NCBI GenBank assembly: GCA_947625985.1
Contig: CANQQF010000001.1
Location: forward strand, 1 to 64,000
Direction of reading: 5' to 3'
Source: an uncultured Clostridia bacterium
GTDB lineage: Bacteria > Bacillota_A > Clostridia > TANB77 > CAG-508
DNA: 64,000 bases
Shown: piece after piece, positions 37,416-48,351 of the stretch
How positions within the stretch are numbered: position 1 is the stretch's first letter
Layout: each line of letters starts with the position of its first letter
Translations under genes and position numbers: made by a program
Notes under the pieces: generated by a model
The model's database searches: none
Told to the model about the DNA's origin: nothing
What the model saw: only the letters and a program-made list of their open reading frames with translations

Positions 37416-40400
37416 TTAACTAATATAATTAAGAAATTCTGTAATTTTAGCTAAAACATTTTTTTCGTCTTCCTTTTCAAGATTTAATGTAATCCTTGGT
37501 TTTATACCTTGTGAAAATTTAATTTTATTTCCATACTGCTTTACTAATTTATTGACATCTAATTTAAAGTTATTAGCGTTAAATGCTATTACAGCAAAAG
37601 CCTTTTTGCTTGAAATCTTTTCAATTTTTAATCCTTTTGCTAAATATTTAATACGTGCAATACTGATTAGATTTTCTACTTCTTTTGGCATATTTCCAAA
37701 TCTATCAATAAGTTCGTCTATAATATCTATAATATCTTTCTCATTTTTACATAAAGCGATATTTTGGTATACTTCAATTTTTTGATTTGAATCTGAAATA
37801 TATTCATCTGGTATATATGACGTAACATCTAAGTCTATTTGAACATCATGTTCTTCTTCAACTTCTATACCCTTCATTTCTTTTATAACTTGCTCTAATA
37901 ACTTACAGTATGTATCATAACCAACTTGTTCTAAATGTCCAGACTGAATTTCTCCTAATAAGCTTCCTGCTCCTCTAATTTCTAAATCACGCATTGCAAT
38001 TTTGAAACCTGATCCAAACTCAGTAAATTCCCTAATTGCTCTTAGTCTTTTGTCAGCGATTTCTGTTAGCAATTTATCACGTTTATATGTTACATATGCA
38101 TATGCTTGCTTATCTGCTCTACCAACTCTCCCTCTTATTTGATATAACTGAGCTAATCCTAATCTATCTGCATTTTCTACAATAATTGTATTTGCATTTG
38201 GTATATCTATTCCTGATTCTAAAATTGTAGTACATACTAATACATTAGTTTTTCTATCAATAAATTCTTTCATTATTTCTTCAACCTGAGAACCAGTCAT
38301 TTTACCATGTGCATATGAAACTTTTGCTTCTGGAACTAAGTGAGCAATCTGATTTACTTTACCTTCAATTTGCCCAACATTGTTGAATAAATAAAATACT
38401 TGACCATTTCTTTCTAACTCTCTTGTAATAGCTTCTCTAACTACTTCTTCATCATATTCTAAAACATAAGTCTGTACTGGTTTTCTATTATGTGGAGGTT
38501 CATAAATAACAGACATATCTCTTACCCCTACAATTGACATATGTAATGTACGAGGAATAGGTGTAGCTGTCATAGTTAGCACATCTACATTTGTTTTATA
38601 TTGTTTTATTTTTTCTTTATCTTTTACTCCAAATCTATGCTCTTCGTCAATTATTAACAATCCAAGATCTTTAAATTCAACATCTTTACTTAAAATTCTA
38701 TGTGTTCCAATGACCACATCTACTTCTCCAAGTTTTAATTTCCTTATAACTTCGTTTTGATATTTTTTGCTTTTAAATCTATTTAATACTGCTACTCTTA
38801 CAGGAAAGTCTTTCATTCTTTCAGCAAATTCATTATATTGTTGATCTGAAAGTATAGTAGTTGGAGCAAGATATGCAACCTGTTTTCCATCCATTACTGC
38901 CTTAAAAGCTGCTCTTAAAGCTACCTCTGTTTTACCATATCCTACATCTCCACAAAGTAATCTATCCATTGGTTTTTGTAATTCCATATCATGTTTAACT
39001 TCTTCAATACATCGTATTTGATCTTCTGTTTCTTGAAATGGGAATTTTTCTTCAAATTCATGTTGCCATGGAGTATCTGGAGAAAAAGCATATCCTTTAG
39101 CTTTTTCTCTTTTAGCATATAATTCTATCAGTTCCCTTGCTACTTCACGTAAATTATTTTTTACTTTTGTTTTAGTATTTTCCCATTCTTTGCTACCAAG
39201 ACGATGTATTTTTGGTGCTATTCCTTCTTCTCCAATATATTTTCTTACTGAATCCATTTGATTCGTTGGAACATATAAAATATCTTCATTTTTGTATTTT
39301 ATTTTTATATAGTCTTTAATTGTACCATCAGCTTTTATTGTATTAACTCCAATATATATTCCTATACCAAAATTTTTATGAACAACATAATCTCCTATTT
39401 TTAAGTCTGCAAAAACTATTTTTTCTGCTTCTCTGAATTCTTTGTTACTAGCCTTTTTTCTCCTTTTTTCTCCTTCAATTAGATTATCTGCAGATACAAC
39501 AATTTGATCTAAATCACCACAAACAAATCCTTCTGTAAGATAACCTATACTTATTGTTGCAAAACTTTCTTTACTTTTAACAATTATTGTTTGGTTCAAC
39601 TTTTCTTCAAATATATGTGGTACTTCTTCTTGTTCTAATAACCTTTTAAGTCTTTTTACTTTATCCTTGTTGTTTACTAAAATATATACTCTTTTTCTTT
39701 CTGCTATATATCTATGCATATCTTTAATAAAGCTTTCAATGTCACTTTTGAAGTAATTAATTTCTCTATAATTAAAGTGATATTCTTCAGCTTGAATTTT
39801 TGCATTTTGATCTTGTTTTTCTATATATATTTTTTTATGTTTATTTTCTTCAATTTGTTTCCTTATTTCTTCGATTGTTAAAATGTTTTGCAACGCTTGT
39901 GGTATGAATTTTTCTTTTTCTGTCAACATTTTAAATAAATTCTCTAAGTCTTTATTTATATTAATTACACGTTGTTCAATTTTACTTAGTTCATCTATAG
40001 CTATAATGTAATTATTGTTTAAATACTCTAATAAATTTGATTCTTTACCATAAAAACAATTAAAATATTTATCTATTTTGCTAATATAGTTACCAGTTTT
40101 AATTTGCTCTATATCTTCATCTATTATTTGTTGCTGTTTTTCATTAGAAATAATTTCTTTAATATTTTTACATACATCTTCTATATTTTTATCTAGAATA
40201 AATTCATGCGCTGGATTTATTTTTACTTTTTCTAAATTTTTAATTGATCTTTGTGTAACAACATTAAAGTAACGTATTGAATCTACTTCGTCACCCCATA
40301 ACTCAATACGAATTCCCTCTTCTTCTGTTAAAGAAATATCTATAATATCTCCTCTAATGCTAAATTGTCCTCTACCTTCTATTAAGTCATATCTACTATA

Positions 40401-40877
40401 TCCTAAATATACAAGTTTTTCTTTTATTTCTTCTAAATTGCAGACACTTCCAACTTTGAATGATAAAACGTTTCGATACAATACATTTTTTTCAGGTATT
40501 GTTTGCATTAAGGCTTCTATTGTTGTAATGACAATTAAATTCTTTTTACTAACAATTTCATTTAAACATTCTATTCTCTGATATGGCAAATCCTTGCTTT
40601 CTGCAACATAATCATATGTTACTATTTCTTTTTTAGGAAATAATACAACTTTATCTGTAAAATATTTTACATTATCATATATTCTCTTTGCTTGAATTTC
40701 ATTATATGTAATGATACAAATTGGCTTTTTTGTAAATTCATGTATACCTACTAAATTCTGTACCATTCCCACGTCAACTAAGCCCGATATTGCTATCGGA
40801 CTTTTTTCCTTTTCTATATGTTGTACTATTTCAATAAATTTTTGAGATTTTCCAAGCTCTCCAATTATTGTGTTCAA
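37416..40877 (-). CDS. mfd: transcription-repair coupling factor
   Basis: Removes RNA polymerase stalled at DNA lesions and recruits UvrABC. 1153 residues: N-terminal UvrB-like damage module; RNA polymerase interaction domain around [16 protein letters not shown] near 500; SF2 translocase with Walker [20 protein letters not shown] box [20 protein letters not shown], and the QIRGRVGR motif VI; and a C-terminal TRCF regulatory domain. It is the last gene of a five-gene unit that starts with the tandem HD genes. Confidence 0.97.
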   Translation of the reverse strand: MNTIIGELGKSQKFIEIVQHIEKEKSPIAISGLVDVGMVQNLVGIHEFTKKPICIITYNEIQAKRIYDNVKYFTDKVVLFPKKEIVTYDYVAESKDLPYQRIECLNEIVSKKNLIVITTIEALMQTIPEKNVLYRNVLSFKVGSVCNLEEIKEKLVYLGYSRYDLIEGRGQFSIRGDIIDISLTEEEGIRIELWGDEVDSIRYFNVVTQRSIKNLEKVKINPAHEFILDKNIEDVCKNIKEIISNEKQQQIIDEDIEQIKTGNYISKIDKYFNCFYGKESNLLEYLNNNYIIAIDELSKIEQRVININKDLENLFKMLTEKEKFIPQALQNILTIEEIRKQIEENKHKKIYIEKQDQNAKIQAEEYHFNYREINYFKSDIESFIKDMHRYIAERKRVYILVNNKDKVKRLKRLLEQEEVPHIFEEKLNQTIIVKSKESFATISIGYLTEGFVCGDLDQIVVSADNLIEGEKRRKKASNKEFREAEKIVFADLKIGDYVVHKNFGIGIYIGVNTIKADGTIKDYIKIKYKNEDILYVPTNQMDSVRKYIGEEGIAPKIHRLGSKEWENTKTKVKNNLREVARELIELYAKREKAKGYAFSPDTPWQHEFEEKFPFQETEDQIRCIEEVKHDMELQKPMDRLLCGDVGYGKTEVALRAAFKAVMDGKQVAYLAPTTILSDQQYNEFAERMKDFPVRVAVLNRFKSKKYQNEVIRKLKLGEVDVVIGTHRILSKDVEFKDLGLLIIDEEHRFGVKDKEKIKQYKTNVDVLTMTATPIPRTLHMSIVGVRDMSVIYEPPHNRKPVQTYVLEYDEEVVREAITRELERNGQVFYLFNNVGQIEGKVNQIAHLVPEAKVSYAHGKMTGSQVEEIMKEFIDRKTNVLVCTTILESGIDIPNANTIIVENADRLGLAQLYQIRGRVGRADKQAYAYVTYKRDKLLTEIADKRLRAIREFTEFGSGFKIAMRDLEIRGAGSLLGEIQSGHLEQVGYDTYCKLLEQVIKEMKGIEVEEEHDVQIDLDVTSYIPDEYISDSNQKIEVYQNIALCKNEKDIIDIIDELIDRFGNMPKEVENLISIARIKYLAKGLKIEKISSKKAFAVIAFNANNFKLDVNKLVKQYGNKIKFSQGIKPRITLNLEKEDEKNVLAKITEFLNYIS

Positions 40878-40894
40878 AGTAATCTCTCCTTATT

Positions 40895-41194
40895 TTAATT
40901 TGTATAAAGATGATAGATAATAACAGGGAATAAAAATATTATAAAGAAAGCTATTGAAAAATAAAACAATATTTTTAAATTTCTAATCTTTTTTATAACT
41001 TCATCTTTTTCAGATTGAGAAGCTGCTTCTAATCTTTTTTTAGTTGCTCTTAATATAACTGCTATAAAAATCCCCAAAATAAAAAATACTATAACTGCTA
41101 TTCTACATACCATCAAAATAGCTTGTATTTGTAATGGTACAGGTATTGTTTTATCAATTTCCAATCCTCCTGTAAGGTTAGCTGGACTGTCCAT
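40895..41194 (-). CDS. small two-helix membrane protein
   Basis: A 99-residue protein of unknown function. Helices at about 26-46 and 75-96 flank a charged loop (ATKKRLEAASQSEKDEVIKK in part), and the N-terminus is polar with PANLTGG. It starts with AAGGAGG before the ATG, 18 bases after topB, and ends 17 bases before mfd, so it is co-transcribed with both. No family was recognised; the tight placement suggests it is real. Confidence 0.7.
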   Translation of the reverse strand: MDSPANLTGGLEIDKTIPVPLQIQAILMVCRIAVIVFFILGIFIAVILRATKKRLEAASQSEKDEVIKKIRNLKILFYFSIAFFIIFLFPVIIYHLYTN

Positions 41195-41212
41195 TTTTTA
41201 TCCTCCTTATTA

Positions 41213-43132
41213 TTACATCATTACTTTTTTGAATTTTGAGTTTATATAGTTTTCAAGTTTCATCATAAATTCATCAGGCTTAATATCCTTTTTAGCTACC
41301 ATATCTAATCCCTTTTCCCAACTGGCTGTAAGTTTCGGATTTAACATATCAGGCATTGAACTTCTCACTATATCATATATCATTTCTCCTTTGTCAGTTG
41401 GTGTTACTATTTGCGTTTTTGAATTAATTTGTATATATTTTATCCTCTCTAGTTTTTTCATTATTTCGGCTCTTGTAGCACTTGTTCCTATTCCTGCACC
41501 CTTTATTTGTTCACGAAGTTCTTCTTCCTCAATTAATTTTCCAGCATTTTCCATCGCTAATATTATTGTACCTGAGTTATACCTAGATGGAGGAGAAGTT
41601 TCTGCTTCTTTTAATTCATAATTTAGCACTTCTATTTCTTGACCTTTTCTTAGTTCTTTTAATATATCTAAACTTTTTGGTTCTTCTGCCTCATCAGAAT
41701 TTTCTTTTTTCTTATTAATAGGTTTTAATACTTCTAAAAACCCTTTATTTAAACAAACTTTTCCACTAGTATTAAATGTTTCATTTTCAACAACTACAGT
41801 TACCTGTATTTTACTATATTCAGCTGGTGGGAAAAATATTGCTAAAAATCTTTTTACTATTACTTCATAAATTTGTTTTTGCAAGTCTGGTAACTTATCA
41901 AAATTTTCATATCCCTGTCCTGTAGGGATAATAGCATAATGATCTGTTATTTTTTTATCATTAACATACTTTGTTTTTTCTAAATTTGTAGAATATTTCT
42001 CTTGTGACATCTTTCTTATATATCCCTGAATTTCATCGTTGTGATATCCTTTTGCAATTCCATTTAAATTTTTTGAAATAACTTTTGCGACAGCGGTTGA
42101 TAATACTCTAGCATCAGTTCTAGGGTATGTAACCAATTTCTTTTCATATAAATTTTGTATAATTTCTAATGTTTCGTCAGGTTTAATCTTAAATCTTTTT
42201 GTACATTCGTTTTGAATTTCTGCTAAATTAAATAATAATGGGGCTTTTTCTTTTTGTTTTGACTTTTTCAATTCTGATATTGTTGCCCTTTTACCTGCTA
42301 AACTTGCTATAAATTCTTTTGCATCATTTTCTTTTTTAAAACCTGTTTCATTATATAATTTTTGAGATTCAAAGACTTTCGATTTTTCATTTACTTTCCA
42401 TTCTGCCTTAAATGACTTTTTCTCTTCTCCTGCTTCTAATAAAATTTTATAATATTTTGTCTTTTTAAAATTTCGTATTTCTCTTTCTCTTGATACAATC
42501 ATACCTAGGACACAAGTCATAACTCTACCAACAGAAATTGACGATCTTTCTTCTTTTATTTTATTTGCTAAAGTTCTTCCATATATCAAAGTCAATAATC
42601 TTGAAAAGTTTATTCCTATTAAGTAATCTTCTTTAGCTCTTAAATAAGCACTATCTGACAAACTATCATATTCGGATAACTCTTTTGCTTCTTTTATTCC
42701 TCGTAAAATTTCCTCTTCTGTTTGGGAATCTATCCAAACTCTTTTTTTATTTACATTTTGAACACCTATCATTTGGTCTACTAAACGATATATATATTCT
42801 CCTTCACGTCCAGAGTCAGTACTTACATAAATTGTATCTATATCATCCCTAGTTAATAATTCTTTAATTGTATTAAATTGATTTTGTACTGCTGGAATAA
42901 CTTCATATTTCCATTCTTTTGGTATAAAAGGAAGTGTTTCAAGTCTCCAAAATTTCAAATTCTCATTATACTTTTCAGGATAGCTCATGGTTACTAAATG
43001 TCCTACGCACCATGTGATAAGCCATTTCTCTGATTCTAAATATCCATTTTTTCTGTTTGTATTAATTTTTAATGCTTTAGCAAATTCCATCGCAACTGAT
43101 GGTTTTTCTGTTATTAATATATTTTTACTCAT
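41213..43132 (-). CDS. topB: DNA topoisomerase III (type IA)
   Basis: A 639-residue type IA topoisomerase that passes single strands to resolve recombination or replication intermediates. N-terminal TOPRIM domain (LITEKPSVAMEFAKAL, then DSGREGEYIYR); catalytic Tyr in LVTYPRTDARVLS; GIGTSATRAEIMKKL; C-terminal end without zinc fingers, as usual for TopB versus TopA. The ATG begins one base after the stop of the downstream HD gene's frame, with AAAGGAC serving as ribosome site, so the two are translationally coupled. Confidence 0.94.
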   Translation of the reverse strand: MSKNILITEKPSVAMEFAKALKINTNRKNGYLESEKWLITWCVGHLVTMSYPEKYNENLKFWRLETLPFIPKEWKYEVIPAVQNQFNTIKELLTRDDIDTIYVSTDSGREGEYIYRLVDQMIGVQNVNKKRVWIDSQTEEEILRGIKEAKELSEYDSLSDSAYLRAKEDYLIGINFSRLLTLIYGRTLANKIKEERSSISVGRVMTCVLGMIVSREREIRNFKKTKYYKILLEAGEEKKSFKAEWKVNEKSKVFESQKLYNETGFKKENDAKEFIASLAGKRATISELKKSKQKEKAPLLFNLAEIQNECTKRFKIKPDETLEIIQNLYEKKLVTYPRTDARVLSTAVAKVISKNLNGIAKGYHNDEIQGYIRKMSQEKYSTNLEKTKYVNDKKITDHYAIIPTGQGYENFDKLPDLQKQIYEVIVKRFLAIFFPPAEYSKIQVTVVVENETFNTSGKVCLNKGFLEVLKPINKKKENSDEAEEPKSLDILKELRKGQEIEVLNYELKEAETSPPSRYNSGTIILAMENAGKLIEEEELREQIKGAGIGTSATRAEIMKKLERIKYIQINSKTQIVTPTDKGEMIYDIVRSSMPDMLNPKLTASWEKGLDMVAKKDIKPDEFMMKLENYINSKFKKVMM

Positions 43133-43133
43133 T

Positions 43134-43910
43134 CTAATGTCCTTTTTTAAGTTTTTCTTCTATAAAATCATTAACAATTTTTCTTATTTCTTCAATTTTA
43201 AATTTTGTTTCTTTATCATGAAAATCAAATTGATCTATTATAATGTTTATATAGTTATTTTCTTTTATAATACGAAATGTTTCAGTATAATTTATGTCAA
43301 ATACAAAGCCTAGTGTCGTTACCATTTTATCTAGTTGATTTATTTGTATGCCTTTTCTTCTTTTAATAGATTTTCGTTTATAGAATTCTTCCTCAATATA
43401 TTTTGTTATTGTTGAAGTTTCTACCTCTTCTTTAGCATCCTCCCAAAACATATATGCAACTTGATAAAGAATGTCCACTTTATCTGCATCACGAATTATT
43501 TTTGCTTGTATTTTTTCTTCATCTATTAGGTTAGTATCTATTTCAAATTTGTTATGATTTTTTATCGCTTTCAAAATAATATCATCATAATCTGTAGTTT
43601 CAATATATTTTCTTAAATTATTATTTTCTTGTAGTATTTTTACTCCATAGTCTCCATGATCAATTGAATCAACGTCTTTATAGGTTCTATATCTTTTAAA
43701 TTGTTCAAATCTTGCAATATCGTGTAACAAACCAATTAGAGTAGCTAGTTTTACTTGTTCTTCTTCTAAATTTAAACTTTTTGCTATTTTAGCACTTATT
43801 TCCATTACTCGATATGAATGACTTATTTTTCCTTCTATTTTTTTCTCTGTTTTATCATAATTTGAAACATATCTATCAAATTCTTTCTTAGCCCTTTCTA
43901 TATCAATCAT
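43134..43910 (-). CDS. HD-domain protein (second of tandem pair)
   Basis: A 258-residue HD-superfamily metal-dependent phosphohydrolase. His63-Asp64 in LLHDIARFEQ, the upstream His31, AIKNHNKFEI and IIRDADKVDILYQVAY supply the metal ligands. The usual substrates of this family are nucleotides, but none can be assigned. It is about the same length as the upstream gene with HD residues at identical positions, so the two arose by tandem duplication. The genes overlap by eight bases, and topB follows after one base. Confidence 0.88.
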   Translation of the reverse strand: MIDIERAKKEFDRYVSNYDKTEKKIEGKISHSYRVMEISAKIAKSLNLEEEQVKLATLIGLLHDIARFEQFKRYRTYKDVDSIDHGDYGVKILQENNNLRKYIETTDYDDIILKAIKNHNKFEIDTNLIDEEKIQAKIIRDADKVDILYQVAYMFWEDAKEEVETSTITKYIEEEFYKRKSIKRRKGIQINQLDKMVTTLGFVFDINYTETFRIIKENNYINIIIDQFDFHDKETKFKIEEIRKIVNDFIEEKLKKGH

Positions 43911-44670
43911 TTAAGATTTCTTCTACCTCTCTTTTACTAATTTTATAAATTTCATTATACTGCTTCATAGTATCATTATTTGTAAATTTAAATCTTTTAT
44001 ATAACTTGTCTATATACCCATTTTCATATATTCTCTTCAATCCATATTTAAAGTTAAAATCATATAAATATGCAAAATGTGCTACTAAAATATCTGCTGA
44101 AGTCTTTATGTCATTATAATTTAACTTTCTATTTGTCATAAATTCCTTAAATATTGCTTCAGATATTATATCATCTTCAAAATTTTCTTTATTATATATT
44201 GCTACTGAACTTTCAAATGTTAAACCATAAAATATATCAGTTTTGTCCGCATCTCTTAAAATTTTTGTATGTAATAGTGTTCTTTCATCCAATTCTTCAA
44301 TTTGTGGTGTATTATGATTTATTATAGCCTTTTTTATAATTAAATCATATTGCCTATCTGCCACAAACTGTTTTATAAGTCCATTCTCAAATAATATCTT
44401 TGCTCCATATGTTGCATGATTTACACTATCTTTATCAATAAATGTATGATATTTTTTTATTTGCTCAAATCTACCAATATCATGTAATAAACCTATAAGT
44501 TGTGCTAGTTGAATATCTTCTTGGGATAAATTCAATTCTTGAGCTATTTCTCTAGATACTTCTGATGTTCTTTCAATATGTTTGATTTTTAGTTTTATTC
44601 TACAATCTTCTGGATTGTATTTTTTTACATATTCTTTGAATGTTTTTTTTGCGAACTCTATATCTATCAT
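43903..44670 (-). CDS. HD-domain protein (first of tandem pair)
   Basis: A 255-residue HD-superfamily hydrolase. The N-terminus MIDIEFAKKTFKEYVKKYNP matches its neighbour, then His31, His63-Asp64 in LLHDIGRFEQ, INHNTPQIEE and ILRDADKTDIFYG. All metal-binding positions are retained in both copies, so both are probably active. First gene of a unit HD-HD-topB-orf99-mfd driven from the promoter at 44691-44719. AGGTG lies upstream of the ATG. Confidence 0.88.
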   Translation of the reverse strand: MIDIEFAKKTFKEYVKKYNPEDCRIKLKIKHIERTSEVSREIAQELNLSQEDIQLAQLIGLLHDIGRFEQIKKYHTFIDKDSVNHATYGAKILFENGLIKQFVADRQYDLIIKKAIINHNTPQIEELDERTLLHTKILRDADKTDIFYGLTFESSVAIYNKENFEDDIISEAIFKEFMTNRKLNYNDIKTSADILVAHFAYLYDFNFKYGLKRIYENGYIDKLYKRFKFTNNDTMKQYNEIYKISKREVEEILND

Positions 44671-44690
44671 ACACTACACCTCATTTGATT

Positions 44691-44719
44691 ATTATATCAT
44701 TAGTACAAAATAAATTCAA
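44691..44719 (-). promoter_or_regulatory. promoter of the HD-topB-mfd operon
   Basis: Minus-strand TTGAAT (44714-44719), 17-base spacer, perfect TATAAT (44691-44696), about 20 bases before the first HD gene start. Confidence 0.7.
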
Positions 44720-44803
44720 TATTTTTATCTACACTTAAATTTTCTCTTTGTCAAATTTAACAAAAAAATGTCGTCTTGATTTCTGCTCAAAATCGCTATT
44801 TCA

Positions 44804-44832
44804 TTGACTTTTAGGCTTTTTTTTGGTATAAT
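44804..44832 (+). promoter_or_regulatory. cdaA promoter
   Basis: Plus-strand TTGACT (44804-44809), 17-base spacer, perfect TATAAT (44827-44832). It leaves a leader of about 75 bases before the cdaA ATG. Confidence 0.8.
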
Positions 44833-44916
44833 AAAAATAGAGTAGAATTACTTATCTTATAATTTTTCTTGTTTTTACCTATTACTTTTCTAAATTCACT
44901 AACGAAGGAGGACTTT

Positions 44917-45666
44917 ATGATTCTTACAAATATAGGAAAAGTTATAGACATATTGATGTTATTAGTAACAGTTTTTTGGCTATTTAAAATTTCTACTTGG
45001 AACTTTTTTAAAGGAACTATTCTAGTTATACTGATTTCGGGAATAGCATTTTTATTACATTCTACTATTCTACCCTCTCTCATTTATCACTATGGGATTT
45101 TTACTTTAATAGTAATTTTCCACTCAGATATTCGTCAGGGGATAGAAAAATTAGGACACTCAACAAATATCTTATCCAAGCTTTTTAGAAAGAATTCATC
45201 CGCACAGCAGACAAACGAAACTATTTCAGCTATAGTAGAAGCAGCTGATGATCTTTCTAGCAAAAAGATTGGAGCACTAATCGTAATTGATCAGGAAGAT
45301 ATTGACACCATAAAAGAAAATAGCATTTCAAATGGAGTTCCTATTCATGCAGATGTAAGTCGACAATTACTAGAAAATTTGTTTTTCCCAAATTCTCCTC
45401 TCCATGATGGAGCAGTTGTCATTAAAGATAATGAAATAAAGACCGCTGGTTCTGTTCTGCCTCTAGCAGATAATGAAACCTTACCTAAAGATGCTGGCAC
45501 AAGACATCGTGCTGCATTAGGAGTTTCGGAGATAGCTGATAATAGTATTGCTATTGTAGTTTCTGAAGAAACTGGTAACATTTCTATTGTCATTAACGGA
45601 GAATTCCACGCTACTGATATTAGTAAATCTGAATTGGAGAATTTTTTAAATTATAAACTATCATAG
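44917..45666 (+). CDS. cdaA: diadenylate cyclase CdaA
   Basis: Makes cyclic di-AMP from two ATP at the membrane; c-di-AMP controls potassium and osmolyte uptake and wall homeostasis. 249 residues from the chosen start: three N-terminal helices, then the DAC domain with SPLHDGAVVI (DGA motif) and TRHRAALG (RHR motif). ATG 44917, with AAGGAGG six bases upstream, is preferred over the frame's earlier ATG at 44869. In most Firmicutes cdaA is followed by cdaR and glmM; here the unit ends directly at the terminator 45706-45747 and no cdaR is seen in the window. Confidence 0.95.
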   Translation: MILTNIGKVIDILMLLVTVFWLFKISTWNFFKGTILVILISGIAFLLHSTILPSLIYHYGIFTLIVIFHSDIRQGIEKLGHSTNILSKLFRKNSSAQQTNETISAIVEAADDLSSKKIGALIVIDQEDIDTIKENSISNGVPIHADVSRQLLENLFFPNSPLHDGAVVIKDNEIKTAGSVLPLADNETLPKDAGTRHRAALGVSEIADNSIAIVVSEETGNISIVINGEFHATDISKSELENFLNYKLS

Positions 45667-45705
45667 AAAAGTAATTTCAAGAATTTGATAAGGTAAAAAT
45701 TTGAA

Positions 45706-45747
45706 GTCAGAGCTAGTTATTAAATAACTGGCTCTGACAATTTTTAT
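45706..45747 (+). terminator. terminator of cdaA
   Basis: A 15-bp stem with one T-G wobble (GTCAGAGC...AGTTAT, 45706-45720, with ATAACT...GCTCTGAC, 45724-45738) and a short T5 run. Confidence 0.8.
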
Positions 45748-45771
45748 GTCCTTTAAAATATCGCATAACTA

Positions 45772-45846
45772 TTGTTTTTAATGACATTTTGTTATATAAT
45801 TATGCTAGTTGTTTTAACTTCACTTATTACATTAATGAAGTTAAAT
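45772..45846 (+). promoter_or_regulatory. leuS promoter and leader hairpin
   Basis: Plus-strand TTGTTT (45772-45777), 17-base spacer, TATAAT (45795-45800). The leader then has an inverted repeat, TTTAACTTCA and TGAAGTTAAA at about 45813-45846, without a T-run. I looked for the T-box element (AGGGTGGNACCGCG) and a T-box-like terminator and found neither. Confidence 0.5.
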
Positions 45847-45888
45847 TTAAATATAATTTAAGATACAAAACAAGAAAGGAGCAAACTA

Positions 45889-48285
45889 ATGAGCTATAAT
45901 TTTAAAACAGTTGAAAAAAAGTGGCAAGACAAATGGGAAAAAGAAGGCACATTTAATGCAAAAGACGATTATTCTATGAAAAAGTGGTTTGGATTAATTG
46001 AATTTCCATACCCTTCTGGTCAGGGACTGCATGTTGGTCATCCAAGAAGCTATACTGCATTAGATATAGTTGCTAGAAAGAAAAGACTAGAAGGATATAA
46101 TGTTTTGTATCCAATAGGATTTGATGCTTTTGGATTACCTGCTGAAAACTTTGCAATTAAAAATCATATTCATCCAAAGATTATTACAAAACAAAACGTT
46201 GATCATTTTAAAGCTCAACTAAAATCATTAGGATTTTCTTTTGACTGGTCAAGAGAAATTAATACAACAGATCCTGACTATTATAAATGGACTCAATGGA
46301 TTTTTATTCAATTATATAAAAAAGGATTAGCATACAAAACAACAATGCCTATTAATTTCTGTACAGGTTGTAAAGTTGGACTTGCAAATGAGGAAGTCGT
46401 AAATGGTGTTTGTGAAAGATGTGGAAGTGAAGTTGTTCAAAAAGAGAAATCTCAATGGATGTTAAAAATTACTGAATATGCTCAAAGATTAATTGATGAT
46501 TTAGACGACTTAGACTTCTTAGAAAAAATTAAAATTCAACAACGTAATTGGATTGGTAGGTCTGAAGGAGCAGAAGTTAAATTTAAAATAGTTGGAGAAA
46601 ATGATGAGCTTCTAGTTTATACAACTCGTCCAGATACATTGTTTGGAGCTACATACATGGTTGTTGCTCCTGAACATAAACTTATTGAAAAATTAAAATC
46701 AAAAATTATAAACATTGATGAAGTTGAAGATTATAAGCATAAAGCTAGTTTAAAATCTGATTTCGAAAGATCTGAAATAAATAAAGATAAGACTGGTATA
46801 GAACTTAAAGGAATAAAAGCAATTAACCCAGTAAATAATAAAGAAATTCCAATTTGGATTTCAGACTATGTTTTAAGCTCTTATGGAACAGGAGCTATTA
46901 TGTCTGTTCCTGCTCATGACACAAGAGACTATGAATTTGCAAAAAAATTCGGACTAGATATAATTCCTGTTTTGGAAGGCGGAGATATTTCAAAAGAAGC
47001 CTTTACAGAAGATGGTATTCATATCAATTCTGAGTTCTTAAATGGTCTAAATAAAGAAGATGCTATCGAAAAGATAAACAGTTGGCTTGAAGAGAATAAT
47101 ATAGGAAAAAGAAAAGTTAATTATAAATTACGTGATTGGGTATTTTCTAGACAAAGATACTGGGGTGAACCAATTCCAATGGTTTATTGTGAAAAATGTG
47201 GATGGGTTCCAATTCCAGAAGAAGAACTACCTTTAAAATTACCAGAAGTTAAAGACTTTGAACCTGGAGAAAATGGAGAATCTCCACTTGCAAAACAAAC
47301 AGATTGGATTAACACAACATGCCCACACTGTGGAAAACCTGCAAAAAGAGAAACAGACACTATGCCTCAATGGGCTGGATCTTCTTGGTATTTCTTAAGA
47401 TATATGGATCCACATAATGACAAAGCTTTAGCTTCAAAAGAAGCTCTAGAATACTGGTCACCTGTTGATTGGTATAATGGTGGAATGGAACATACTACAC
47501 TTCACTTATTATATTCTAGATTCTGGCACAAATTTTTATATGATATTGGTGTTGTTCCAACTAAAGAACCTTACCAAAAAAGAACTTCTCATGGTATGAT
47601 TCTAGGTACTAATGGAGAAAAAATGTCAAAATCTAAAGGAAATGTTATTAATCCAGATGAAATTGTTAATGAATTCGGTGCAGATACATTTAGAGTATAT
47701 GAAATGTTTATGGGTCCATTTGATCAATCTGCAAGTTGGTCTATGGACAGTATAAGAGGATGCTCTAAATTTCTAGACAGAATTTGGAATTTACAAAACT
47801 TCTTAGTTGATGGAGATACATACTCAAAAGAAACTGAAAAAATGATGCATAGAGCTATTAAAAAAGTTTCTACAGATATTGAAGAAATGAAATACAATAC
47901 TTCTGTCTCAACTTTCATGACTATGGTCAATGAATTCTATAAATTAAAAAGAATAAATAAGGCTGAATTCAAAACATTTTTAATATTATTAAATCCTTTT
48001 GCACCTCATATAACAGAAGAGCTTTATGAAATCGCAGGGTTCGATGGACAAATCGCTACAAGTAATTGGCCTGAATATGATGAAGTTAAAACTATAGCTG
48101 ATGAAATAACTTTACCTATTCAATTCAATGGCAAATTAAAAGGAACTATATCTATTACTAAAGATGAAGCTGAAGATTCAGTAAAGCAAAAAGTTCATGA
48201 AGCTATTGATAACAAACTTGAGGGCAAAACAATAGTAAAAGAAATCTATGTAAAAAATCGTATTTACAATATTGTTGTAAAATAA
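45889..48285 (+). CDS. leuS: leucyl-tRNA synthetase
   Basis: Charges tRNA-Leu; 798 residues, normal for the bacterial enzyme. Class I signature HVGH in [14 protein letters not shown]; CxxC zinc module ([14 protein letters not shown] and CERCGSE); CP1 editing domain with [27 protein letters not shown] catalytic loop; C-terminal anticodon-binding and LeuS-specific domains. The ATG follows GAAAGGAGC. It is a single-gene unit between its own promoter and the terminator at 48303-48342. Confidence 0.98.
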   Translation: MSYNFKTVEKKWQDKWEKEGTFNAKDDYSMKKWFGLIEFPYPSGQGLHVGHPRSYTALDIVARKKRLEGYNVLYPIGFDAFGLPAENFAIKNHIHPKIITKQNVDHFKAQLKSLGFSFDWSREINTTDPDYYKWTQWIFIQLYKKGLAYKTTMPINFCTGCKVGLANEEVVNGVCERCGSEVVQKEKSQWMLKITEYAQRLIDDLDDLDFLEKIKIQQRNWIGRSEGAEVKFKIVGENDELLVYTTRPDTLFGATYMVVAPEHKLIEKLKSKIINIDEVEDYKHKASLKSDFERSEINKDKTGIELKGIKAINPVNNKEIPIWISDYVLSSYGTGAIMSVPAHDTRDYEFAKKFGLDIIPVLEGGDISKEAFTEDGIHINSEFLNGLNKEDAIEKINSWLEENNIGKRKVNYKLRDWVFSRQRYWGEPIPMVYCEKCGWVPIPEEELPLKLPEVKDFEPGENGESPLAKQTDWINTTCPHCGKPAKRETDTMPQWAGSSWYFLRYMDPHNDKALASKEALEYWSPVDWYNGGMEHTTLHLLYSRFWHKFLYDIGVVPTKEPYQKRTSHGMILGTNGEKMSKSKGNVINPDEIVNEFGADTFRVYEMFMGPFDQSASWSMDSIRGCSKFLDRIWNLQNFLVDGDTYSKETEKMMHRAIKKVSTDIEEMKYNTSVSTFMTMVNEFYKLKRINKAEFKTFLILLNPFAPHITEELYEIAGFDGQIATSNWPEYDEVKTIADEITLPIQFNGKLKGTISITKDEAEDSVKQKVHEAIDNKLEGKTIVKEIYVKNRIYNIVVK

Positions 48286-48302
48286 TTAATTTTGTATGTA
48301 CA

Positions 48303-48342
48303 AAAAAAAGAACTAAATTCTGTTACATTTAGTTCTTTTTTT
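48303..48342. terminator. bidirectional terminator between leuS and spo0A
   Basis: Perfect 16-bp stem (48303-48318 with 48327-48342, core AAAGAACTAAAT) with an 8-base loop and A/T runs on both sides, serving convergent leuS and spo0A. Confidence 0.9.
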
Positions 48343-48351
48343 ATTTTACAT

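Noticed and set aside
44811..45083. A 90-codon minus-strand frame across the cdaA start
   Set aside because: It is antisense to the cdaA promoter and N-terminus, which have strong signals; the protein has no recognisable features.
45667..45888. T-box riboswitch upstream of leuS
   Set aside because: No AGGGTGGNACCGCG element and no terminator/antiterminator pair; only a simple inverted repeat is present. The proS leader also lacks it.
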